NCBI GenBank assembly: GCA_036939975.1
Contig: JALLPB010001636.1
Coordinates: forward strand, 1-15,272
Direction: 5' to 3'
Source of the DNA: Cyclostephanos tholiformis
Taxonomy: Eukaryota; Bacillariophyta; Thalassiosirophyceae; Thalassiosirales; Thalassiosiraceae
DNA: 15,272 bases
Below are positions 1 through 8,198 of the stretch, one piece after another. A model generated the notes under the pieces. The model had not been told where the DNA came from. It saw only the letters and a program-made list of their open reading frames with translations, and ran no database searches. A program made the translations under genes and the position numbers. Every line of letters starts with the position of its first letter. Within the stretch, counting starts at the first letter, position 1.

Positions 1-146
1 TTTTTAGCATTAAAATAAGCTCATAATTTTCTTCTCCCGACCTGAACTACATATCACTCACTTTACACTCGTTTTTCACTTCAGGGGAAAAGTTATCCAC
101 CTGCCTAGGACAGTGGAGGAGTGGTGTGCTTTTTATTCAGTTTAGA

Positions 147-179
147 AGTACATTGTACACAAGTTGTACATATGGTACT
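147..179. repeat. imperfect inverted repeat
   Basis: The left arm AGTACATTGTACA faces the right arm TGTACATATGGTACT across a short CAAGT loop. The arms pair except for two extra bases in the right arm. No flanking gene gives it a role. It could be a chance hairpin in AT-rich DNA. Confidence 0.4.
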
Positions 180-247
180 TACCTGTCAGTTTGGATTTAC
201 AGTGAATGGAACTTATTTTTGTCGAGTGCCATATGTAGCTTGGTATG

Positions 248-262
248 AAACTTGACAAGTTT
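248..262. repeat. 15-bp palindrome
   Basis: AAACTTGACAAGTTT reads as a perfect palindrome around a central A. A related CAAGTTTCA at about 290-298 can also pair with TGAAACTTG at about 245-253. The function is unknown. Confidence 0.5.
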
Positions 263-264
263 GG

Positions 265-297
265 CTTACAAGCTCCTTACAAGCTCCTCACAAGTTT
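265..297. repeat. short tandem repeat, 11-bp unit
   Basis: The unit CTTACAAGCTC occurs twice in a row (265-275 and 276-286) and is followed by a diverged third copy, CTCACAAGTTT. No coding or regulatory meaning is evident. Confidence 0.7.
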
Positions 298-563
298 CAC
301 CAAAAATTAAGGGAAAAAGTGTGATGTATCAACCATCATGTCCTCTGTTCTTGCCCTGGTGGAATCTTGTCAGTATTGGTGCCCCATCCAGTCCCCCCTG
401 ACCTTTATTATTGGCCAATTTTCAAATCCTAAATGGAAAAATCAATCTATTGCAACTGAGAAGGGTTTATGTTAATAGCAATTTAATGGGCAACATCTGG
501 TTTAATTGCAGGGGGAGATTTGTCCAAATGTGTTCACAGAGTCAAAAGAAGAAGTAAGTTCAG

Positions 564-1260
564 GGGCTTGACCTCTTGATGGCTTCACAGCTTTAGAGCT
601 TGGTGGTTTGACAGCTCAACACCTTGATGGCTTGACAGCTTGACTGCACTGATGGCTAGATAGCTTTGTAGCTTGATGGCTCCAATGGCTCAATGGCTCC
701 AACCCAGCAGCACTCAACTAAATGGCTCAATGACTCCAATTATGACTAGATGGCTCTGATGGCTCTGATGACTCTGAAGGCTCAGTGGCTCAGCAGCTCA
801 GTGGCTCAGTGGCTAAATGGATCAATGGATCAACAGCACAACAGCTTGACAGTTGACATATGGATGGATGGATGGCAAGACAGCAGGATGGCTCAATGGA
901 TCAAAAACTCCGATGGGTCAATGACTCGACAACTCCTTCCAACAGCTCAATGACTTCAACGGCTTCATGACTCTAAAGCTCGACAATATTTATGGCTTAA
1001 CCACTCTGATGGCCCAATGAAGAATCCAACAGCTTGATGATTTTAGCAGTTCTGATGGCTTGATGGCTTGACGGCTTGATGGCTTGATGGGTCCATGGCT
1101 TATGCTTGATGGTTCCATGGTTCCATGGCTCAATGGCTCAGATGGCTCAGATGGCTCAGATGGCTCTGGCTCCATTGGCTTGATGGCTCAATGGCTTAAC
1201 GGCTCAATGGCTCAATGGCTCAATGGCTCAATGGCTTGACAATGGCTTGAAGGTTTGATG
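564..1260. repeat. degenerate minisatellite, about 9-bp unit
   Basis: About 700 bp are dominated by the words GATGGCTT, GATGGCTC and CAATGGCTC. The cleanest runs are four perfect GGCTCAATG units at 1201-1236 and three GGCTCAGAT-type units at about 1135-1160. Interspersed variants such as GACAGCTTG point to repeated slippage and point mutation from a simple 9- to 10-bp ancestor. Because the period is near 9, open frames appear on both strands (750-953 plus, 990-1175 minus), giving low-complexity translations that I do not accept as genes. The array stops about 35 bp before the left LTR-like end of element A. Confidence 0.9.
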
Positions 1261-1294
1261 GTGGGGAAGGCAACACCTATTGATACTCTCTTAT

Positions 1295-1386
1295 TGATAC
1301 TCTTGCAGGTAATAGGTAAAGTGAGCGCTTAGTTTAGATATTCTAAAGTAAGTAAATGAGGTAACTGGTATGAGTATCGTACATCA
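1295..1386 (-). repeat. element A, 3' LTR (left copy)
   Basis: Read on the minus strand it starts TGATGTACGATACTC and ends GAGTATCA, giving the TG...CA ends usual for LTRs and a short terminal inverted repeat (GATACTC/GAGTATC). Its core, 1302-1372, matches 8111-8188 with five substitutions (all transitions) and one 7-base indel. At about 92 bp it is very short for an LTR. Next to it, at 1280-1293, part of the end (ATTGATACTCT) is tandemly duplicated. The outer limits are inferred from the TG/CA ends, since the right copy diverges there. Confidence 0.65.
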
Positions 1387-1389
1387 ATA

Positions 1390-1395
1390 CCCCCC
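1390..1395 (-). other. element A, possible polypurine tract
   Basis: On the minus strand a run of six G lies three bases upstream of the putative 3' LTR start, where a plus-strand priming polypurine tract is expected. It is short and rests on position alone. Confidence 0.4.
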
Positions 1396-1492
1396 ATGCA
1401 ATCACTCATAGGAGCCTGCTAAGAGGAAGGCTAGTCCTTGAGAGAATATATTTGCCGGCAGGAGAGAGGCACAATAGAGCCATGGAGGTGAG

Positions 1493-2299
1493 TTAGGCAG
1501 AGTGAGATAAAAGAACATCTAGGGTGCCTGGGCACTCCAGGCATATGAATTGTGCCGCCTGTGCAGCACAAGTGGGTGGGATATATGTTGAATGGGAGAT
1601 GCCGGAAAGGATGTCTCTGAGGCAGTCTGATGCCCGACACATAAAAGCATCATGTAGGCATTGGAAGTTTGCAGCATCACGCATTTCTTTATTGAAAATG
1701 TTGAAATATTGGCAGGGTTGCATTTAATACTAATGTGAGAGACTGTGATAAACCCATCTGCAACCCACTCTCTAGTAACATTTTTGTGGTGTTCAATGTG
1801 TTGTTTGCCTTTAGTTGTCAAGTTGTGGCACCATTGAACACATGCACCATTGTTGTTGAAAACAGGCATGGCAGTGGCTGCATCTGAAATGGGGTATCCC
1901 CTGGATGAAAGGTCAAGGATGATGTTTCGAGTGTTCAACATCAAACAAGAACCCATGTTGGTAGCTCGTATATCTGCTTCGCATGAGCTTAGTGAAGTCC
2001 GGTCTTGGTGGTTGGCTTTCCAAGTGATAGAGCAACCTGATTGGAACAGTATTGCTCCACTCATAGATCGAAATTTGAAAAGTGGGAGTTGGAATCTGGC
2101 ACAGATTGCATTACCAATCTGTGAACCCCAGCACGTGTTGCTATGCGTAGTCAGATGGTGGTGGTCATCAGGAGAAGGAGGAACAGTGTCCATGTATGCT
2201 TCTGTGTCTGTTCAATGAGGAAAGGACATGTAGGTGTGAAGGGGTACCAATGCTTTGGAAGAAAAGGTGAATCCATAGTCAATCGTAGAGTGGATGTAA
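1493..2299 (-). pseudogene. element A, RNase H remnant and pol C-terminus
   Basis: This is the decayed RNase H domain that would degrade the RNA strand during reverse transcription. The frame ending in codons at multiples of 3 can be followed from the RT to about 1740, broken by a TGA at 2212-2214. Motifs seen are the CWGSQIG block, SLSSCEADIRATN (the E is kept) and a KHIE-like QHIEHHKN. Two expected catalytic Asp residues are Asn: the SNTCWG codon at 2137-2139 and the middle of NNN at 1852-1854. Near 1700 the frame shifts and the conserved tail continues as NKEMRDAANFQCLHDAFM in another frame to about 1493. That the ancestral residues were Asp comes from knowledge of copia RNase H; what the sequence shows is Asn. 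Confidence 0.8.
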
Positions 2300-3670
2300 T
2301 GAAGGGCATAAAATGCGGCATTAAGGTAGCTCCACAAGGGGTTGTTTGAATAGGACAAGAGGAAAGAATGAGATGGGGCCAGATTGGGGTGTGTGCTCTG
2401 TGCAAGCCACCCAATTGATCCATCAATGCTCTGATATTTACATTTTTGGTCAAGAATTGTTGGTGATTCTTTGTCTTTGTCTGATTCTGGAATTGCATCA
2501 ATCAGTAAGCCAGATCAATGAGGTGTGGCATCAGGTGTGACACTACATGAATGTACATTGTTGTCTTCAACCAGGTGGGAATCAAAACCAGTTTGACTGA
2601 TATATATGCACACTTCATTGGAAGTTATATTCCACTTGAAGTGTTGACCAAGGAACCATTCGACGGGACCCATGAAATTGACAGTGATGTACTTCTTCAA
2701 TAGGTGTTGGAATTTGCACTCAACCTCTGTGTCAGCAGAGAAGTAAACAAAGTCGTCAACATATATGCCAAGAGTCAACTAGATGATGAAGATGAATCAG
2801 TTGGGTCATTGGGGTCAAAAATATAACCCGTGAAGAGACAGGGGTCATATGCATTCTGACGAAGTCCAAGTTTGTGTAAGACCACTTTGATCTTTTTGTA
2901 CCAATGTCGAGGGCTGCAATGGAGACCGTACAAAGTGTGCTTGAGTAGCCAGTACTCGTCTTTCATAGCATCAGGGTCTCCAATGGGAAGTTTGACATAA
3001 AACTCTTTGACAGAATGCATTCTTGCAATCACCCTGTTGGAGAATTCGTCACTGTTCAACTGCCATACTAATGATAAGGCAGAGGGTGCTGGGGCAAAGT
3101 ACCGGGGCATATTTGTCAGATTTGGTCCAGAGGCAATCTTTGTGATTGCCAAGGACCACAATATGTGATTTTGCACAATGAGGGCACATCATTTCATTGG
3201 GTTTAATGGTGAGGATGCACATTGTAGGAATCGCTTTGGGGGCTCCTTTGTCGTGTAGCACCTGGTATTGTGCCAAGGTGATAGTATCATACATGTCCAT
3301 TGATATAATACCATTCTTTTCTTCCTGAAAGTTCGCAAGCCAGACGTCTCAATCTGGGTGTGATGCATGAATGGCAAACTGGAGGGAACGAGGACACTTT
3401 TGAAGCAAAGGAGACCCAACAAAATGAACTTGCTGTGTGACCCGGTAGAAGAGTTCTGTTGATGCACAGGTTGTGCCAGGTAGCAGTAAGATTTGGCACA
3501 GGCACACTCCATTCTGCATGTTTCTTGTTCGTATGAGACTTGTAACTAAAGTAGTAGGTACTGTCATCCGACTGAGTGAGATAACCTTTATGATACTGGC
3601 CATCATGGTCAAATGTAATTTTGGAGTTCTTACAAAAGAACAGAGGTAGGAGATGGGACATGTCATTTCA
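2300..3670 (-). pseudogene. element A, reverse transcriptase remnant
   Basis: This is the copia-type RT that would copy element RNA into DNA in cytoplasmic particles. From the 5' side: a linker with FDHDGQYHKGYL (about 3600), then GAPKAIPTMCILTIKP (about 3220), the first catalytic Asp in QGDCKNAF (3028-3030), EYWLLKHTLYGL and PRHWY (about 2900-2940), and the active-site YVDD at 2752-2763. WFLGQHF and SIGWLAQS follow. The lesions are a TGA at 3668-3670 at the start of the linker, then TGA at 3349-3351, 3049-3051 and 2515-2517. Frame changes fall near 3430, 3000 and 2780, and a small deletion is likely after QGDCKNAFC. The active-site residues survive, but no continuous protein could be made. 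Confidence 0.85.
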
Positions 3671-5199
3671 GTTGACTTCTGGCTTGGGTGTAAGTGATGG
3701 CATGTCGGACACAGTGACCGAAGTAGTCATGCCATTGTCAAAAAGAATAAGGTAGTGTGGTGAGGTTGATAGATACATTGGAATGTCCATACCTGTACCC
3801 AACCACTTGATGCCATTGTCTGAGTCAGTTTCAATGACATGGGTCCCCGGGGGATAAGGTTTGCTAATTTGGGGAGTATCATCTTGATGGAGAGAGGTGA
3901 AGGGGCCGCCATCATAAGAAATATTTGTGTAAACAGAGGAAGGGAGATGATATGGGTCAAGTTTGTAGCTGTCTGGTTCATAGTAGCATTGAGTACATGG
4001 ATTGTAGACCAGAATTGAATTAGATGTGGATGAGCGACCCACAACAATGCCATCCATGGTATGTGCCTGTGTTTGGAATGTGAGGCATCACTATCTTTGT
4101 CGTGGTGGAAATAACACAATGAGAATAAAGGGAGCCAAGTTCTTGTATCCAGGTGCTTTCCATGGATGAGCATAAAAAGTGACAACAGTTTGTCATTGTA
4201 CCTGCCCAGAATAATGTTCATCATTCTGGCGTAATGTTTGATTGCAAAGTACCAGAAAGTGCATGGCATTTGCTTCTCCAAGAGGTAGGCCCGTGACATA
4301 TATACCATGATCTTCCAATGGGACTCAACCAGTCTGTTTGCTGACTGACATCCTGCTGGGCTGGAAATGATGGATGAGTGTTCAGAGTGGAGGAAGGAAC
4401 CATTGTAGCTTCCAACATGTTTCTCATTGCAATCGCAACAAAATTGAGAGGCAAGACATCCGGCTTCCAATCGGAAAGCAAGAAGGTCTGCTTTGATCTT
4501 GTCATGGTGGAGGGATTTGATACCAAAGCATCAATTGAAACGTGTTGCATGGTCCACAAAGATAATGGCATATTTGAAGCCGCCAATGCTCATGCAGTTG
4601 CCAAAAGCAATATCAAGATGGACAACATTGAGGTACCTAGTGGGTGTTCTGTTGATTGGCTTACCCCGAGGTGCTTTTGGTATTGTAGCTTATGATCCCA
4701 AGGAGACTGTGAATTTGCTGTTGTTGATGAATTGTCCATCCGTGGTGGCCAAGATAAGGTGCTTATAGTTATGGAACCATTGACATCCCATAATGTAATG
4801 GAGCTCTTCAGCCATCTAATGTGACTTCTTATCAGATGGATTCGGCATATCACAAGGTCGGACATTGGGTAGAGACAAATTTGAATGATGGACTAGGTTG
4901 ACTATGTCTCTATACTCTAGGCATGTGAGTGCCACTGGAGATTTGCGGTCATTTTATTGGATGAGGATGTGGGTTGTGTCTGAAGGAGTGAGATGAGTTC
5001 CGCTTTGCTCAAATCAGCCAACGGCTTATTGAAACAATTGTCATTTGGACGACTGGACAGGTTAATCTTGGTCACCAGAGGGGAATGTGAACATTTGGGC
5101 CAGTGGGGTGCAAACGTCTGGTGACTGGTGCTGCTGTTGTCATCGTCGGGTTCAATGGGAACTGGTGGTGTAAGTGGGTTGGCCACCTTGCTAGCGCAT
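3671..5199 (-). pseudogene. element A, integrase remnant
   Basis: The integrase would insert the cDNA into the genome. One frame runs from about 4830 to 4060 and holds the DDE core: Asp at 4612-4614 (HLDIAFGN), Asp at 4432-4434 (CCDCNEK) and Glu at 4324-4326 (LVESHWK). The last two are exactly 35 residues apart, the usual D-x35-E spacing. Stops within this frame are TAG at 4816-4818, TAA at 4690-4692 and TGA at 4531-4533. A TAG in a different frame lies at 4917-4919. Near 4060 the frame shifts, and the C-terminal part continues from MDGIVVGRSS to about 3671. The region 4900-5199 is weakly conserved linker (pre-integrase). I cannot locate a clear HHCC zinc finger. Confidence 0.85.
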
Positions 5200-6049
5200 G
5201 ATGATGGCATCTTTTTAGGTTGGATGTAGTTGAGGCCATTGAGACCAATGGAACGACCAAGAGATTGATACCAAAGGGGACAATCTGTGGCAGTGTCAAC
5301 CTCAATTATAAAGGTTGATTGGGAAGAAGATGTGCATGCCAAGGCCATGCATCCCAATATGGTCATATCCATGCTCACATTGATGTGCCCGCAGGCTGTA
5401 GAGGGGGTTGCAAAGATCGGGCATGTGGAGACAATCTCGAATAAGGATTTTTTTCTTGTTGTTGAGCGAGATAATAGCAGATCCCTTTCTGACAATTATG
5501 GCAAACATGGCGCCCTGTGACAGGGGTGTAGGAGATGAAAGCAGACTTGTCAGGGAGCATATGGTTGGTGGCTCCCATGTCCGCAACAACGAGAGTGGTT
5601 GATCCACTGTGGATGGAATGATTGGGCACCTGTTGATGTGCAGTATGGTTTTGTAGGAGGTCCAGGATGGATCTGGGGAGGTAAATGGTGTTTACCCCTT
5701 GGGGATCACTGGCAGTCCATGATGAAGTGTGAATGTTGGTGGTTTGGGTGATGGTTTCTTTGGCCAAGGAATGTCTACAGGAGGGGGTAGAGCATAAGTA
5801 GATGTCATGTGTATTGTTAGTGTTAGGGCTACTGAAGTACATTGTGCCCAAGGCCTTCTCTTCATACTCATATTCATCTCCAGAATCAAAAGCATCAACC
5901 TTCACAGAAGCAGCAAACCTCCCAGGAATAGTATTGGAACCAGGCATGACCTCCAACAAGGGAGAGACAGCAGTGGCTGCAGATGGAGCAGGGCCCGGGG
6001 TGGTGCTATTTGAAGCAACATGAGTAGCGGCCTCACAATTGTCCCCATC
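5200..6049 (-). pseudogene. element A, protease remnant
   Basis: This is an aspartic protease that would cut the Gag-Pol polyprotein. The active-site segment reads VVADMGATNHMLPDKS, with DMGA at 5570-5581. The family motif is D-S/T-G-A, so the residue after the catalytic Asp is changed to Met (ATG, one C-to-T step from ACG). The domain continues after a frame change near 5500 as ILIRDCLHMPDL and NPLYSLRAH, and shifts again near 5320 to FIIEVDTATDC. The acidic stretch DSGDEYEYEEK at about 5850 lies between the zinc knuckle and the protease. Confidence 0.8.
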
Positions 6050-7935
6050 TGAGCACTTTTCAAGCTTGACCCCAAGTTTCCTGAGGACGGGGCAGTCCCT
6101 AGACTTGTGGTCCGTGTTGTTAGAGATACCATGACAGAACATGCAATGACCTTTATTCTCGTTGATTGCTTTCTTCCAACAGCCCAAGTGATAGTGAAAG
6201 ATTTGCTAGCCAATGCCTTGTATTCATTTTCACCTTTGGCCGAGTTGAAGCCTGCCGCATTCACAGATGGGTTACATGGGACCTTCCCGTCTTTGCTGAC
6301 TGGCCCAGACCATGGATCTTTAACAAAGTGAACGCATTGTTCAACCACTGTTTGGAGCATGGCATCAGCAAGAGAGTATCATCCAACTCGGAACTCCTGT
6401 ACAACAGCCTGATAATGTGACAGAAAGGTGCAAAGCATAAACCCTACTTGAAGGGCCAAGTCAATGGAAATACCCCCCATTTTGAGAGTGGCAAACACCC
6501 GAGAGAATTGCGCCTTGAAGGAGACCACCTGCTCATCCTCCTTTTGTTTGAGGTTGATCAGATCAAAGATGGAGGAGAGAGTGTCAACTGTGGTGGAAGG
6601 GTTAAAATGGTTGTTGATGTAGGCCAACATTTCGAATCCTTTACCGTCAAATTCAGACATTTCGACAAATAAATCCAAAACTGGGGGCTTGCAAAAATAG
6701 GCAATGACCTCTTCCACTCAGATGCTAACAGTGGCATTCTCTGGTGTGGTAATCATTTCTTTTGATGGACCTGGCCAAAAGGGAGAGCGGCAAAGATGGG
6801 CATTGAGGATCTTCTTGGCCTCGATCCAGAAGTCTTTGTCAGTGATTGGCTTGATGCCGAGGTCCGATGGTTTACCTATAGATTTGACTGGTTTGACGGG
6901 TGTGACCAAGGGTGGCTCCGGCTTCACTGACGCCAAAATCGGAGCAGCCAGGGGAGTCATAGGGTGAGTTGGAGAAAGGAGAGGTGGGGATGCGGAGGAG
7001 TCCAAAGAGGGTAAGAGGGAGTCGGCCATGGATGACATGATGGATAATCCCCCAGAAGTTGAAGCACCCACACCCCCCATTCCCTGGTATTCCTCATGGG
7101 GAGGAATGTCGAGAGACCCCCCATAGACCAAGATTTTGAAACTGGTCATCAAAGGGGAGAAATGGAAGATACTTCCTGGACCCATTTGAGCAAAGGCAAT
7201 GGACCAACAGAGTCAAAACTGTCGGGGTCTGGGCAAGTGGGGGAAGTCATTGGGTGGGTCTCATGTAGACTCGAGCATTGTCATGGAACATCGTTGAAAT
7301 GTTGTTGGCAAGGAGTTCTGAAAGACCCATAGCCAGGCCAAGATGAGGGTGACAAAGAAGGTCCCACAGGAAGCCAGGAAAGGTGGGGAGATGCTTCATC
7401 GGAGGGCTTGGTTTCTGCCAAGAGATGGTGCCCACTATTGATGATGTATGCCGGAAGGTTGGTGACAAAGGACATGTCCCGTTCCATGAGAAAGTGTGCC
7501 TCAAGGAATATGGTGAAATCCAGGCATGGAAGGGTGTACACGTCACAGCTGGTGCTATCAATGTAAGCCAGGATGGCATCTTGAAGGAACCGCTTGGTGG
7601 GGTTGAGGTAGATAAATCCTTGCCTGCGTGGCGGCCCATGGATGTGACATCGGGCCACCCAGGGAAAGGCATCAAGGCCAAGGAAGAATGGCCGGTGGAG
7701 CATTGATTTGCTCCAGTTGAGATAATAGATGAAAGGAGTGAGATGAGAGGGATCGTAGGGTCTCCCTTTCAGTTAAGGCGAGGTCAGCTGCCAGGCCGGT
7801 CTCATTCCCAATTTGAGGTTGCTCTTGTTGTTGTGAGAGGGCATAGCCATGGTCGGATAAGTGAGTGGAATCATCTGCAGAAGACAGACAAGCTTCTGAA
7901 CTGGGGGGGGGAAGATTCCCTTCTGCCGGGTCCAT
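6050..7935 (-). pseudogene. element A, gag remnant with zinc knuckle
   Basis: Gag forms the particle that packages element RNA. The best start is the ATG at 7933-7935 (MDPAEGNLPPPSSEA). The frame then changes near 7700, 7345 and 7200. From about 7185 a proline-rich stretch leads into a capsid-like helical region (about 6717-6379), interrupted by TGA at 6718-6720 and TGA at 6379-6381. After a further shift near 6200 the zinc knuckle appears at 6092-6145, in the form C-x2-C-x8-H-x4-C, longer than the common C-x2-C-x4-H-x4-C. The coherent segment 7703-7350 (FIYLNPTKRFLQDAILAYID) is assigned to gag by position only; I do not recognise its fold. Confidence 0.7.
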
Positions 7936-8097
7936 GATGAATTTTTTTTCCGAAGAGTAGGGAGCGACGCTGACCAGGAGGGCCGGCGCTGAAACCAAGC
8001 ACAAGGGAAAGATGCCCAGAGGGAGTCAGGCTCGCAGCGAGAGGTAGGGAGTGCAGGAACAATCGTCCTATAGGAGGGGTGATCTTCCGAACTCATG
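7936..8097 (-). other. element A, untranslated leader
   Basis: About 160 bp lie between the putative primer-binding site and the proposed gag ATG. An upstream frame from 8004 is open into gag, so a slightly longer N-terminus is possible, but the ATG at 7935 begins the first gag-like sequence. Beyond leader position I see no motif. Confidence 0.4.
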
Positions 8098-8099
8098 GA

Positions 8100-8110
8100 C
8101 GGGCTCATGA
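8100..8110 (-). promoter_or_regulatory. element A, candidate primer-binding site
   Basis: Plus-strand GGGCTCATGA at 8101-8110 matches, in 9 of 10 bases as I recall it, the anticodon-arm sequence GGGCUCAUAA of eukaryotic initiator tRNA-Met. Copia-type elements are known to prime with an internal (half) fragment of this tRNA. The site lies immediately inside the right LTR, where a primer-binding site belongs. The tRNA comparison is from memory and the match is short. Confidence 0.4.
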
Positions 8111-8196
8111 CTTGCAGGTGATAGGTAAAGTGAGCACTTAGTTTAGACATTCTAAAGTACGTAAGAAGTAAGTGAGGTAACTGATATGGATATTCT
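8111..8196 (-). repeat. element A, 5' LTR (right copy)
   Basis: 8111-8188 matches 1302-1372 except for one 7-base insertion and five substitutions, all transitions. Outside the shared core the copies diverge: on the inner side after CTTGCAGG, and on the outer side near 8190, where element B's reading frame is interrupted. A 4-base deletion at the inner end would explain the missing GAGTATCA terminus. Confidence 0.65.
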
Positions 8197-8198
8197 AT

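Larger units (their letters stand above)
1..563. other. AT-rich non-coding stretch, no gene seen
   Basis: No open frame of useful length lies on either strand here, and no tRNA or rRNA-like sequence is recognisable. The stretch holds a few small repeats (listed separately at 147-179, 248-262 and 265-297). I looked here for the missing 3' tail of the truncated element B and for LTR-like sequence and recognised neither. It may be intergenic DNA or very old repeat remains. Confidence 0.6.
1295..8196 (-). mobile_element. element A: decayed Ty1/copia LTR retrotransposon
   Basis: An approximately 6.9-kb element on the minus strand. Related short repeats at each end (1302-1372 and 8111-8188) are read as LTRs. 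A possible primer-binding site sits just inside the right LTR and a G-run polypurine tract just inside the left one. Between them lie, in copia order, gag with zinc knuckle, protease, integrase with D, D-x35-E, RT with YVDD, and RNase H. The element is a pseudogene throughout, with at least ten in-frame stops and about ten frame changes. CpG is scarce: 5 in 2041-2520 and 9 in 4381-4860, against 31 in 9001-9480 of element B. The exact outer ends are uncertain and I could not identify a 5-bp target duplication. The right end abuts truncated element B, which suggests that A inserted into B. Confidence 0.85.

Noticed and set aside
750..953. Open frame on the plus strand in the repeat array
   Set aside because: Its translation only reflects the 9-bp repeat (AQWLNGSM-like); no independent coding signal.
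990..1175. Open frame on the minus strand in the repeat array
   Set aside because: SEPSEPSEP-type sequence produced by the tandem repeat read on the other strand.
564..1260. CRISPR-like array
   Set aside because: Units are about 9 bp and contiguous with no unique spacers, and the context is eukaryotic.
1850..2218. 122-residue plus-strand open frame
   Set aside because: Antisense to the RNase H remnant of A; conserved RT/RNase H blocks are on the minus strand.
7773..8198. C-terminal extension of element B's open frame
   Set aside because: The frame stays open by chance through A's LTR and leader; retroelement homology ends at LTKALAQNSF and the extension is out of frame with A's gag.
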